Assembly (NCBI GenBank): GCA_934120715.1
Contig: CAKOUW010000006.1
Location: forward strand, 31,139 to 95,138
Origin: an uncultured Bacilli bacterium
Lineage (GTDB): Bacteria > Bacillota_I > Bacilli_A > RF39 > UBA660
Direction: 5' to 3'
Length of the DNA stretch: 64,000 bases
A program made the position numbers and the translations under genes. Numbering within the stretch: position 1 is the stretch's first letter; each line of letters starts with the position of its first letter. The notes below the pieces were generated by a model. The model was not told where the DNA came from. It made no database searches and worked only from the letters and a program-made list of their open reading frames with translations. Positions 36,405 to 44,431 of the stretch are shown here, piece after piece.

Positions 36405-36782
36405 TTAATTAAAAGCAATTTCAGTTTCAAGATTAATATCCGAAATAGCAATATATAAAAATATAGCCCCAGCAATCAAAATTAAAGTTGATGCCAAAAG
36501 ATTCAAATCATCATAAAAGACTTTACTACAACTAGTATTAATATCTCTTTCCATAACTGTTTTATAGTTATCATAAAAAAAATAAAGATATACCAAAAGA
36601 GCAATAGAAAAAATAATTATATTCAAATTTCTATATTTTTCCTTAGCCTCTAAGTCATTATATCTAAAATACTTTTCTTCCTCATAATTAGCATAAAATG
36701 ATAAACCAATTAATATTAAATATAAAATCCAAACATAGTTTTCAATTTGAATAGTTTTAAGTATTTTATCTTTTTGATTCAT
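36405..36782 (-). CDS. Small membrane protein, paralogue of the 37115 gene
   Basis: 125 residues with four hydrophobic segments. The N-terminal motif IENYVWILYLILIGL corresponds to ENYIWVIYLVIALGN in the minus-strand gene at 37115-37480, and both keep a conserved YLYFF/VYFLNRNY-like segment followed by a polar loop and a final membrane helix. They are therefore paralogues flanking a plus-strand gene. Function unknown. Confidence 0.55.
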   Translation of the reverse strand: MNQKDKILKTIQIENYVWILYLILIGLSFYANYEEEKYFRYNDLEAKEKYRNLNIIIFSIALLVYLYFFYDNYKTVMERDINTSCSKVFYDDLNLLASTLILIAGAIFLYIAISDINLETEIAFN

Positions 36783-36832
36783 ACTAAAATATATTCTAAA
36801 AATACTAATAATATAATTTTATAGGTGATAAA

Positions 36833-37132
36833 ATGAATCTTATTCCTAACATTCCTCCCAAACTATTCTCACTAAGTGCAGTAGCAGTAGGTTACCTATT
36901 AATAGATGATTTAACAGCCAACGAACAGAATGCTTTAGGTAACTGGTTAATGCTGACAGCTCAAGTATTATCAACCAATGCCTTTTATAAACAAGTCCAA
37001 ACAGAAAGAGGTCTTGATACCAAAACATCTCAATTTGATTTTTCAAAGGAAAAAGAAATTGAAATGTTAAAGAAAATGATTAATGCTTTAAATAAAGAAA
37101 TTGAAAACTTAAAATCAAATATTGGAAATTGA
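36833..37132 (+). CDS. Conserved small protein with C-terminal coiled coil, unknown function
   Basis: 99 residues. The N-terminal half (IPPKLFSLSAVAVGYLLIDD) is moderately hydrophobic and could form a helix in or on the membrane. The C-terminus (KEKEIEMLKKMINALNKEIE) is a heptad-like coiled coil. It resembles short conserved hypothetical proteins of spore-forming Bacillota, but I cannot name a family. AGGTGATAAA precedes the ATG. Its end overlaps the convergent minus-strand gene by 18 bases. Confidence 0.6.
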   Translation: MNLIPNIPPKLFSLSAVAVGYLLIDDLTANEQNALGNWLMLTAQVLSTNAFYKQVQTERGLDTKTSQFDFSKEKEIEMLKKMINALNKEIENLKSNIGN

Positions 37133-37480
37133 CTCTTCCACAGAAGGCATTTTAATTATAAAGTATAAAAAACAAAAAGTCCCAACAAATACAAAAATAC
37201 TACCTAAAAATCTTATTTCATAAGTTTTTTTATTTTTCTCATTACTATTAATGTAATCATTATAGTTTCTATTTAGAAAATATACATATATAATTAATGT
37301 AACAATCAATGATATTAAAAAAATTATTTTGGCTAGCTTATCATATTTATTTTCATGCTCTTCTATTGATTTAATGATTAATTCATCAGCCCATATATTA
37401 CCTAAGGCAATAACTAGGTAAATAACCCAAATATAATTTTCAAAGCGTAATCTTTTAATTACCGCACAAGATTTATTCAT
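37115..37480 (-). CDS. Small membrane protein, paralogue of the 36405 gene
   Basis: 121 residues with four hydrophobic segments in the same layout as the 36405-36782 protein and a matching ENYIWVIYLV opening. It converges on the plus-strand gene at 36833 and overlaps it by 18 bases. It probably arose by duplication. No functional motif is visible. Confidence 0.55.
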   Translation of the reverse strand: MNKSCAVIKRLRFENYIWVIYLVIALGNIWADELIIKSIEEHENKYDKLAKIIFLISLIVTLIIYVYFLNRNYNDYINSNEKNKKTYEIRFLGSIFVFVGTFCFLYFIIKMPSVEESISNI

Positions 37481-37509
37481 AATAAAATATATTCATAAGT
37501 TAATAATTA

Positions 37510-37538
37510 TTGACAAAACAGTATACAACATATAAAAT
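37510..37538 (+). promoter_or_regulatory. Sigma-A promoter of the U32-family gene
   Basis: Perfect TTGACA at 37510-37515, 17-base spacer, TAAAAT at 37533-37538. Confidence 0.7.
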
Positions 37539-37570
37539 ACATATGATTTAGGATGAAAAGAGATGAAAAT

Positions 37571-39751
37571 ATGTCTAAAGAACTATTAATACCAGCCGGA
37601 AATTTTGATAGTTTAAATGAAGCTATATTTAATGGTGCTGATGCTATATATATAGGTGGAAAAAACTTTGGAGCTAGAAAATTTGCCAGTAATTTTACCA
37701 ATGAAGAAATATGTGAAGCTATAAAATTATGCCATCTTTATGATGTGAAGTTATACGCAACCATGAATACCCTAATTAAAGATAGTGAAGTAGCAGATTT
37801 CTTAAGACAAGTAGAATTTTTATACAAGAATGGTATAGATGCCATAATAGTGCAAGACTTTGGTATGATGTGCTTAATTCTAGAAAAATATCCCAATCTA
37901 GAAGTACACACTTCAACACAAGCCAACACTTCATCAATTGACACAGCTCAATTTTATCAAAGTTTAGGCGTAAAAAGAGTAGTCCTATCAAGAGAATTAT
38001 CAATAAGCGATATAAATAACATGAACTTAACAATAGAAAAAGAAGTGTTTATTCATGGAGCATTATGTATAAGCTATTCCGGATGCTGCCTAATGAGCAG
38101 TATGCTTGGAGGAAGAAGCGGCAATAGAGGAGAGTGTGCTGGTATATGTCGTCTGCCATATAGCCTAAAATATAAAGATAAAATCATCTCTAAAAACAAA
38201 TACTTGCTAAGTACCAAAGAATTAAACACTTCACCCAAAATAGATCAACTCATTAAAAGTAGTATCTATAGTTTTAAAGTAGAGGGCAGAATGAAAAGCC
38301 CAGAATACGTTGGCTTTATTACTAAATTTTATAGAAACTTAATAGATGGCCAAAAAGGTTTTGATATAGAAAAAGAAAATGATAAGTTAAAAACAATCTT
38401 CAATCGCCAATTTACACTTGGTCATCTTTTTAATGAAAATGAATCTAATCTTATTAATCCTAACTCACCAAATCATATAGGTTTAAGAATAGGAAAAGTA
38501 ATAGCCGTAACCCCTAAAAAAATAACGATAAAACTTGATGAAGGAAAAGTTCTAAATCAGCAAGATGGAATACGCTTCTTAAATAGCAATAAAGGATTTA
38601 TAGTAAATTATTTGTATGATAAGAAAAACAATTTAATAAAAAATTCTAATAATATCTGCATAGTTGATAATAAGATAAACTTAGAAAAAAATGACATAGT
38701 GTCCAAAACAATAGACTACAACCTCAATCAGGAACTAAAAAAGTTACCAGTCAAAAAAATAGCAATTAATATAACAGTAAAAGCCTTTACCAATAAGCCA
38801 TTAGAGGTAACAATTAGTGATGGAAAAAACACAGTAGAAGATAAAAGTATACAAGTAAGTGAAGCCATAAGTAGTCCTATATCTAAAGAAAAATTGTCAT
38901 CTCAACTAACAAAACTCGGTAATACACCATTTACATGCCAGAATATTCAAATTGCAATGGATAACAATATATTTATTTCAATAAAGGAGATAAATGACAT
39001 TAGAAGAAGCCTAGTAGAAAAACTTATATATGAAAGAACATTAGTTAGAAACAAAGCTATTGTAAGGGAGGTAACCTATACTAAAAAAAATATAACTCCA
39101 ACTAATAAAATAGTTGCTAGCGTAATGAGTGAAGAGCAACTAAAGGCATGCCTAAAAATGAACATCTCAAGAATTTACGTTAAAGATAAAAATCTATTTG
39201 AAAAATATAAAGAACACCAATCAATATATTATGAATTGCCCAGATGTGAATTTTCTATTCAAAAAAATCTAGAATCTAAAACCTTAGTTTCCGATTACTT
39301 TGACTTTAAAAAAGGAAAACAATTAATTGGCTCATATGGATTAAATGTTTTCAATATATATACTGCCCATTATTTATACAAACACGGTCTAAGAACAATC
39401 GCTATCTCCCCAGAACTTAGCCAAGAAGAAGTAATATCATTCATAAAAGATTATTACGAAAAATTTAAAAACTATCCAGATATAGAATATTTAGTATATG
39501 GAAAAGTAGAAAACATGATAATAAAAGGAAATATTTTATCGTTAGAAGAAAACGATTATAACTATAAATTAATAGACAATAAAAATAGAAGTTTCCCAAC
39601 TTACTATAGCTACGGGAAAACACATATTTTAAATTATATTTCTTTAAAGAATGCCCCAGCCCCATACCTTAAAGAGCATTGTAATTTAAGATTTGATTTC
39701 TTTTATGAGTCTAAAGAAACCGTAGAAATAACTGTCAAGAACTATCAATAG
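37571..39751 (+). CDS. Peptidase U32-family protein (RlhA-like RNA hydroxylase candidate)
   Basis: 726 residues. The U32 signature is clear: VFIHGALCISYSGCCLMSSM, then GGRSGNRGECAGICRLPY, whose cysteines are those used for an iron-sulfur cluster in this family. The extended C-terminal part (DUF3656-type) is found in RlhA/YdcP-like enzymes that hydroxylate 23S rRNA; related TrhP proteins act on tRNA uridine. The exact substrate here is not determined. I prefer ATG 37571 (AAAAGAG 8 bases upstream) over ATG 37553. Confidence 0.85.
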   Translation: MSKELLIPAGNFDSLNEAIFNGADAIYIGGKNFGARKFASNFTNEEICEAIKLCHLYDVKLYATMNTLIKDSEVADFLRQVEFLYKNGIDAIIVQDFGMMCLILEKYPNLEVHTSTQANTSSIDTAQFYQSLGVKRVVLSRELSISDINNMNLTIEKEVFIHGALCISYSGCCLMSSMLGGRSGNRGECAGICRLPYSLKYKDKIISKNKYLLSTKELNTSPKIDQLIKSSIYSFKVEGRMKSPEYVGFITKFYRNLIDGQKGFDIEKENDKLKTIFNRQFTLGHLFNENESNLINPNSPNHIGLRIGKVIAVTPKKITIKLDEGKVLNQQDGIRFLNSNKGFIVNYLYDKKNNLIKNSNNICIVDNKINLEKNDIVSKTIDYNLNQELKKLPVKKIAINITVKAFTNKPLEVTISDGKNTVEDKSIQVSEAISSPISKEKLSSQLTKLGNTPFTCQNIQIAMDNNIFISIKEINDIRRSLVEKLIYERTLVRNKAIVREVTYTKKNITPTNKIVASVMSEEQLKACLKMNISRIYVKDKNLFEKYKEHQSIYYELPRCEFSIQKNLESKTLVSDYFDFKKGKQLIGSYGLNVFNIYTAHYLYKHGLRTIAISPELSQEEVISFIKDYYEKFKNYPDIEYLVYGKVENMIIKGNILSLEENDYNYKLIDNKNRSFPTYYSYGKTHILNYISLKNAPAPYLKEHCNLRFDFFYESKETVEITVKNYQ

Positions 39752-39815
39752 TTTAATTTTAAGTACTAAAAACCCCAAATATATGATAAAATAATTACAG
39801 ATGGGAAGTGAATAA

Positions 39816-40331
39816 ATGCTTAGTACAAAAAATAATAAAATTCCTCTAAAGAATTATCTAATTTTACTATTAATTTTTTCTATCACGGGCATATTAGTAA
39901 TCTATTTATGCAACTGTTATACTGTATATAATGAAAGCAAAAAAGAAATACCTGTAATTAGAAATACTTTGTTTGAAATTACAGACAAGGAGTTAGAACA
40001 TTATGTACTAGAAAATCCGACAACTCTAATTTACATGTGTACAGCAAGCGATGAATCATGTAGAACTTATGAAGAAAGTTTAGTAAAATTGGTAAAGAAA
40101 AGTGACTTAAAAGATAAAATGATATTTTTAAATTTAAGCGATACAGATCAAACTGAATTTGTAGAAAGCTTCAATGAAAAATATCCATATAAAATTAAAC
40201 TAACAACTAATTATCCTGCAATAGTTGCCTTTAGTGATGGAAAGATAACCAACATATTACAATCAAAGAACAAGAAATTAACTATCAATAAAACAAAACA
40301 ATTTATAGAAATAACTAACCCAGGAGAGTAA
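39816..40331 (+). CDS. Membrane-anchored thioredoxin-like protein
   Basis: 171 residues: an N-terminal membrane helix (about 14-35), then a thioredoxin-like domain (about 50-160) with TLIYMCTASDESC. The two Cys are separated by six residues, not the two of a classical CxxC, so redox activity is doubtful. It is exported by topology. A terminator follows immediately, so it forms its own unit. GGGAAG precedes the ATG. Confidence 0.6.
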   Translation: MLSTKNNKIPLKNYLILLLIFSITGILVIYLCNCYTVYNESKKEIPVIRNTLFEITDKELEHYVLENPTTLIYMCTASDESCRTYEESLVKLVKKSDLKDKMIFLNLSDTDQTEFVESFNEKYPYKIKLTTNYPAIVAFSDGKITNILQSKNKKLTINKTKQFIEITNPGE

Positions 40332-40342
40332 TCTCCTTTTTT
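40322..40342 (+). terminator. Rho-independent terminator
   Basis: Stem AGGAGA/TCTCCT with loop GTAA and T run, overlapping the end of the thioredoxin-like gene. Confidence 0.85.
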
Positions 40343-40357
40343 AAATTAGGAGGCAGT

Positions 40358-40867
40358 ATGAACAATATAGTTTTATTTGAACCAGAAATACCACAAAATA
40401 CAGGTAATATAATGAGAACCTGTGTTGCAACCAACACTAAGCTTCATTTAATAAAACCATTGGGTTTTGTTCTTGATGATGCTCACCTAAAAAGAAGTGG
40501 TGTCAATTATATTGATAAACTTGACTATGAAGTCTATGAAAATTTTGATGATTTTAAATCAAAAAATAAAGGAATATATTATTATTTTACTAGATATGGT
40601 AGAAAACCTCATACAAGTTTTGACTATTCAAATAAAGAAAAGCAAAATCTTTACTTTATATTTGGCAAAGAGTCAACTGGTATTCCCAAGGATATATTAA
40701 AACAAAACTTAGATAATTGTATGCGCATACCAATGACAAAGAATGTACGTGCATTAAACGTTTCAAACAGTGTTGCAATAGTAATATATGAGGCTTTACG
40801 TCAACAAGACTATAATGATTTATTACTCGAGGAGCCACACAAAGGTGCCGATTATTTAGAAAAGTAG
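40358..40867 (+). CDS. trmL: tRNA (cytidine/uridine-34 2'-O)-methyltransferase TrmL
   Basis: 169 residues, SPOUT fold. Signatures: VLFEPEIPQNTGNIMRTC at the start, HLIKPLGF, a FGKESTGIP loop and MRIPMTKNVRALNVSNSVAI, which forms the knotted SAM-binding site. TrmL methylates the wobble ribose of tRNA-Leu species. Length is typical. RBS AGGAGG. It is followed 8 bases later by a tRNA thiolase gene, so both act on tRNA. Confidence 0.93.
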   Translation: MNNIVLFEPEIPQNTGNIMRTCVATNTKLHLIKPLGFVLDDAHLKRSGVNYIDKLDYEVYENFDDFKSKNKGIYYYFTRYGRKPHTSFDYSNKEKQNLYFIFGKESTGIPKDILKQNLDNCMRIPMTKNVRALNVSNSVAIVIYEALRQQDYNDLLLEEPHKGADYLEK

Positions 40868-40875
40868 GTGATATA

Positions 40876-41694
40876 TTGACAAAAGAAGACATAGAAAGAA
40901 GCATTATAACAAAATTTCGCAAAACAATATGGCGACCATTTACTAAAGCAGTACGTGAATATGAATTAATAGAAGAAAATGATAAAATAGCAGTTTGCAT
41001 TTCCGGTGGAAAAGACTCTATGCTGTTAGCCAAATGTATGGAAGAATTACAAAAGCATGGTTCCAAAAAATTTGAGCTTGTGTATTTAGTGATGAATCCA
41101 GGATATAATGAGGAAAACAAAGCTAAAATAATCAAAAATGCGAAAACACTTGGAATAGAAATAAAAATAGTTGATTCAGATATCTTTGAAGTAGCAGATA
41201 AATATGCAGAAAAATCACCATGTTATCTATGCGCCAGAATGAGGCGTGGTTTTCTATATGCTAGGGCCAAGGAACTAGGCTGTAATAAGATAGCACTAGG
41301 TCACCATTTTGATGATGTCATTGAAACAATTTTACTATCAATTCTCTATGGTGGAGAATATAAGAGTATGATGCCAAAACTAAAAAGCACTAACTTTGAA
41401 GGACTAGAATTAATAAGACCATTATATCTTGTAAGAGAAAAAGATATAATAGCCTGGACAAAATACAATAGCCTTAGCTTTATTAATTGTGCCTGTAGAG
41501 TAACATCAAAAGATAGTACAAAAGATTCGAAAAGACTTGAAATCAAAAACTTAATAAAAAGCATGGAAGAAAAAAATAAAAATGTAGCTTATAACATTTT
41601 CAAATCAAGTGAAAACGTAAATATTGATACAGTAATTGCTACAAAAAAAGCAAATGAAAAAATATCGTTTCTAAAAAATTATGACAAAAACTAA
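40876..41694 (+). CDS. TtcA/TtuA-family tRNA thiolation enzyme
   Basis: 272 residues. The PP-loop SGGKDSM (about residues 40-46) marks an ATP-dependent adenylating enzyme. The Cys pair CYLCARMRRG and a later Cys in NCACRV fit the iron-sulfur-binding cysteines of TtcA-type proteins, which form 2-thiocytidine at tRNA position 32. GHHFDDVIET matches the family. It uses a TTG start at 40876 with AGGTGA upstream. It could instead thiolate another base; the family is certain, the target less so. Confidence 0.85.
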   Translation: MTKEDIERSIITKFRKTIWRPFTKAVREYELIEENDKIAVCISGGKDSMLLAKCMEELQKHGSKKFELVYLVMNPGYNEENKAKIIKNAKTLGIEIKIVDSDIFEVADKYAEKSPCYLCARMRRGFLYARAKELGCNKIALGHHFDDVIETILLSILYGGEYKSMMPKLKSTNFEGLELIRPLYLVREKDIIAWTKYNSLSFINCACRVTSKDSTKDSKRLEIKNLIKSMEEKNKNVAYNIFKSSENVNIDTVIATKKANEKISFLKNYDKN

Positions 41695-41709
41695 AGCCCT
41701 CGGCTTTTT
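41693..41709 (+). terminator. Rho-independent terminator after the TtcA-like gene
   Basis: Stem AAAGCC/GGCTTT with loop CTC and trailing T bases, overlapping the stop codon. Confidence 0.8.
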
Positions 41710-41818
41710 ATTATATTAGAATGCCTAAAACTACTAATCAAATTTTTAGTAAGAGTCAAAAATCATTATTAATGTCAAGTAATGAGCCAACTTCCCAAAA
41801 ATTTATTTTGCCTCAAGT

Positions 41819-41848
41819 GAATAAAAACCTCTTTTAACCAACACTATA
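41819..41848 (+). promoter_or_regulatory. Sigma-G/sigma-F-like promoter before sigG
   Basis: GAATA at 41819-41823 matches the Bacillus sigma-G -35 consensus GHATR. CACTATA at 41842-41848 matches CATHHTA at six of seven positions. The spacer is 18 bases, as expected. This fits the known autoregulation of sigG. Confidence 0.55.
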
Positions 41849-41864
41849 AAGTTGAGGAGGAAAT

Positions 41865-42641
41865 ATGGCAAAATATAAAGTAGAAATAAGTGGTATAAAT
41901 ACAAACGATATTAGAATACTAACAAATGAAGAAATGGTAGAATTATTCAAAAGAGCCAAAGAAAATGACAAAGAGGCTAGAAATTTATTAGTTGAGGGAA
42001 ATCTAAAGTTAGTTTTATCAATTATAAAAAAATTTGTAAATAAATCAGATAATATGGACGATTTGTTTCAAATTGGTTGTGTTGGCCTACTAAAGGCAAT
42101 AGATAATTTTGATTTATCACATGAGGTTAAATTTTCTACCTATGCAGTTCCCATGATTTTAGGTGAAGTAAGAAGACATATTAGGGATAATAACTCAATA
42201 AGAATAAGCAGATCGGTTAAAGATATTGCATATAAAGCACTAAGAATTAAAGAAAAATATGTTAAAGAAAATGCCAAGGAGCCATCGGCAGAATACATAG
42301 CAAAGGAACTAGACATAACAACAGCAGAATTAACTAATGCCCTAGAATCCTTAAGAGAACCAGTTAGTATGTTTGAACCAATATATAATGATGGAGGCGA
42401 TACAATATATTTATTTGATCAAATTGAAGATAAAAGATATAACAACGAATATTTTTCAACTAGATTAGCAATCGAATCAGCGATGGATGAGCTAGATCAA
42501 AGAGAAAAATACATTTTAGATGAAAGATTTATAACAGGAAAAACCCAAATGGAAATAGCAGATGAACTCAATATAAGTCAAGCCCAAGTTTCAAGACTAG
42601 AAAAAAATGCAATTAAACAATTAAAGAAAACATTAAAGTAA
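41865..42641 (+). CDS. sigG: RNA polymerase sporulation sigma factor SigG
   Basis: 258 residues. The start KYKVEISGINTN corresponds to the N-terminus of Bacillus SigG (KVEICGVDT). Region 2 contains DDLFQIGCVGLLKAIDNFDLS and KFSTYAVPMILGEVRRHIRD, and region 4 contains the helix-turn-helix KTQMEIADELNISQAQVSRLE. SigG drives late forespore genes. In Bacillus it follows sigE; here it follows tRNA-modification genes and a terminator, but ylmC comes next as in Bacillus. RBS GAGGAGG. A sigma-G-like promoter is visible upstream. Confidence 0.93.
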   Translation: MAKYKVEISGINTNDIRILTNEEMVELFKRAKENDKEARNLLVEGNLKLVLSIIKKFVNKSDNMDDLFQIGCVGLLKAIDNFDLSHEVKFSTYAVPMILGEVRRHIRDNNSIRISRSVKDIAYKALRIKEKYVKENAKEPSAEYIAKELDITTAELTNALESLREPVSMFEPIYNDGGDTIYLFDQIEDKRYNNEYFSTRLAIESAMDELDQREKYILDERFITGKTQMEIADELNISQAQVSRLEKNAIKQLKKTLK

Positions 42642-42699
42642 ATCATATTAACAAATTATTTTTAATATAATTAAATGAAAAAGAAAAGTAGGTGATAAT

Positions 42700-42930
42700 T
42701 TGCGATTATCAGATTTACAAACGAAAAATATCGTTAATATAAATGACGGAAAAAATGTTGGTAACATAATAGATGCAAACATATCAGAAAAAGGTGAAAT
42801 AGAGTCCCTCGTTATAGAAGCAAATAAAAATTTTTTCTCTCTAAATCGTGAAAGTGATACTGAAATTAATTGGCAAGATATTACAAAAATAGGTGAAGAT
42901 GTAATTTTAGTTAAGATAGGTATGCAGTGA
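42700..42930 (+). CDS. ylmC: YlmC/YmxH-family PRC-barrel sporulation protein
   Basis: 76 residues. The start MRLSDLQTKNIVNINDGKNVG and the barrel pattern are those of the YlmC/YmxH family, found next to sigG in many spore formers. It begins with TTG 42700 after TAGGTGAT. Its last codons overlap the next gene by 4 bases (ATGCAGTGA region). Possible sigma-E-like elements TCATATT (42643) and AATATAAT (42664), 14 bases apart, lie upstream. Confidence 0.85.
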   Translation: MRLSDLQTKNIVNINDGKNVGNIIDANISEKGEIESLVIEANKNFFSLNRESDTEINWQDITKIGEDVILVKIGMQ

Positions 42931-43643
42931 AAAAAGTAAAGCTTATATTTTGGATGCTAATAGCGGTAATAGTATCATCTTTTTTTTTACTATTGTTGTT
43001 AGGTAAAAGATCCTCCGATGCATTATATAACTATATAAATGCAGAGACTAAAAGATTTACAAGCAATGTTATAAATTCAGTAGTAAATGATACTATATCA
43101 GAGGATATTGAAAATGAACTTTTTACAACTCAAAAGAATACAAAAGGCGAAATAGAAACACTAGATTATGACACGAAAAAAGTCAATAAAATATTAAGCT
43201 CCATAACCAATAAAATACAAAAACGTCTAACCAACCTAGAAGAAGGCGATCTGAAAAATTTAAGAATAAGCGACAACTTTAAGCTAAAAAATAACAACTC
43301 CTTAAAAAATGGAATCTTATGTAAAGTTCCAATGGGTTCCCTAAGAGGAAACACTTTGTTGATAAATCTAGGACCTAACATTCCCCTTAAGATATCTTTT
43401 ATTGGTCAAGTCCAATCTAATTTAAACACAAAAATAACAAATTATGGAATAAATAACCTAGTACTACAAGTAGATGTTCAAGTAGAAATAGAGCAGTATA
43501 TAACGATGCCAATTATGTCAAAAAAAAGCACTCTAAAAATAACTGCACCACTTACCATAAAAATCATTCAAGGTGTGGTTCCAAATTATTATCTCACAGG
43601 ATTAGAAAAAAATTCCAATGCCATATCAACACCGATAGATTAA
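42927..43643 (+). CDS. yunB: Sporulation protein YunB
   Basis: 238 residues with an N-terminal membrane helix (about 4-25). The motifs VPMGSLRGNTLLINLGPNIP and FIGQVQSNLNTKITNYGINN match YunB, a sigma-E-controlled sporulation membrane protein of uncertain biochemical function. It overlaps ylmC by 4 bases. The start codon is GTG 42927 inside the end of ylmC. Length matches the family. Confidence 0.85.
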   Translation: MKKVKLIFWMLIAVIVSSFFLLLLLGKRSSDALYNYINAETKRFTSNVINSVVNDTISEDIENELFTTQKNTKGEIETLDYDTKKVNKILSSITNKIQKRLTNLEEGDLKNLRISDNFKLKNNNSLKNGILCKVPMGSLRGNTLLINLGPNIPLKISFIGQVQSNLNTKITNYGINNLVLQVDVQVEIEQYITMPIMSKKSTLKITAPLTIKIIQGVVPNYYLTGLEKNSNAISTPID

Positions 43644-43668
43644 TATACTCCACCAGTATATAATAAGT

Positions 43669-43697
43669 TTTACAATTTAATATACACGTAGTATAAT
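43669..43697 (+). promoter_or_regulatory. Sigma-A promoter of yutD-like gene
   Basis: TTTACA at 43669-43674, 17-base spacer, TATAAT at 43692-43697. Confidence 0.7.
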
Positions 43698-43713
43698 TAG
43701 GATGGAGGATAAA

Positions 43714-43992
43714 ATGAAAAATATGAAAATAAACGCTCAAGAATATGAAGTGCTAGAAAATGATCAAGAGTGTTTAAACATGAAAGAAATATCAGAAAAA
43801 TTAACTGAATATTTTGAACCATATGATTATATATTGGGTGACTATGCCTATGGAAAGGTAAGACTAAAAGGATTTTATGATAGTAACAACAAAAAGGCAA
43901 ACAAAGTAAATGACATTAAAAACTTAGATGAGTATAAAGAAAAATATTGTAGTTATGGGGCTAAATTTTTTCTAATAAAGAAAATAAAATGA
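43714..43992 (+). CDS. yutD: YutD-family (DUF1027) protein
   Basis: 92 residues. YDYILGDYAYGKVRLKGFYD is the YutD/DUF1027 signature. ATG 43714 is chosen over ATG 43702 because GGAGG precedes it by six bases. In Bacillus, yutD lies near yunB and yutH, and the same neighbours occur here. Function unknown. Its TGA overlaps a small downstream frame (ATGA). Confidence 0.8.
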   Translation: MKNMKINAQEYEVLENDQECLNMKEISEKLTEYFEPYDYILGDYAYGKVRLKGFYDSNNKKANKVNDIKNLDEYKEKYCSYGAKFFLIKKIK

Positions 43993-44102
43993 TGTTTAGT
44001 AATGGCAGTATGCAAATTGCATTGCAAATAAATCAGCAAGAAAAAGCAATTACCTATTTGCAAATTGAAAAAAATATGGTAAAATTAAAATATATTGAAT
44101 AA
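43989..44102 (+). CDS. Possible small protein coupled to yutD
   Basis: 37 residues starting at an ATG that overlaps the yutD stop codon (ATGA). The sequence (MMFSNGSMQIALQINQQEKA onwards) has no recognisable family. The stretch also carries inverted repeats that look regulatory, so the frame may be fortuitous. Confidence 0.25.
   Translation: MMFSNGSMQIALQINQQEKAITYLQIEKNMVKLKYIE
44022..44085 (+). promoter_or_regulatory. Promoter with overlapping palindrome upstream of the DUF1292 gene
   Basis: TTGCAA at 44058-44063 and an extended -10 TGGTAAAAT at 44077-44085 form a promoter with a 16-base spacer. The -35 lies inside the perfect palindrome ATTTGCAAAT (44056-44065). An upstream TTGCAAATA (44022-44030) is the exact inverted partner of TATTTGCAA (44055-44063). 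This looks like a repressor operator or a hairpin. Confidence 0.45.
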
Positions 44103-44123
44103 TAAGGGAGGATTTGTTATATT

Positions 44124-44402
44124 ATGCCAGAAAATCAAGATATAGAAAAAAATAAAATGACAATAATTTCAAATGAAGGAGATGCCGAAGAAGTTGAAGT
44201 TATATTAGCATTTGCATTTAAAGATAATAAAAAAGAATATATAGTATATACAAAAAATGAAAAAGATGAAAATGATAATATAACTGTTTATGTATCAAAT
44301 GTTGATCGTTCCACTGGAGAAGTGAAACTGCTTGGAGTAACAGATGAAGAAGAGTGGAGCAAAATTAAAGATGTTTTAAGAGAATTATCAAAATCAGAAT
44401 AA
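44124..44402 (+). CDS. DUF1292 (YrzB-like) protein
   Basis: 92 acidic residues. The pattern MTIISNEGDAEEVEVILAF, EYIVYTKNEKD and the final EEEWSKIKDVLREL match DUF1292 proteins such as YrzB, which usually accompany the ruvX-like/yrrK cluster. Function unknown. RBS GGGAGG is somewhat distant from the ATG at 44124. It lies in an operon with the coiled-coil gene that follows. Confidence 0.75.
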   Translation: MPENQDIEKNKMTIISNEGDAEEVEVILAFAFKDNKKEYIVYTKNEKDENDNITVYVSNVDRSTGEVKLLGVTDEEEWSKIKDVLRELSKSE

Positions 44403-44431
44403 TGCATAAAAAACTTATAGGAGGTCTTAGC

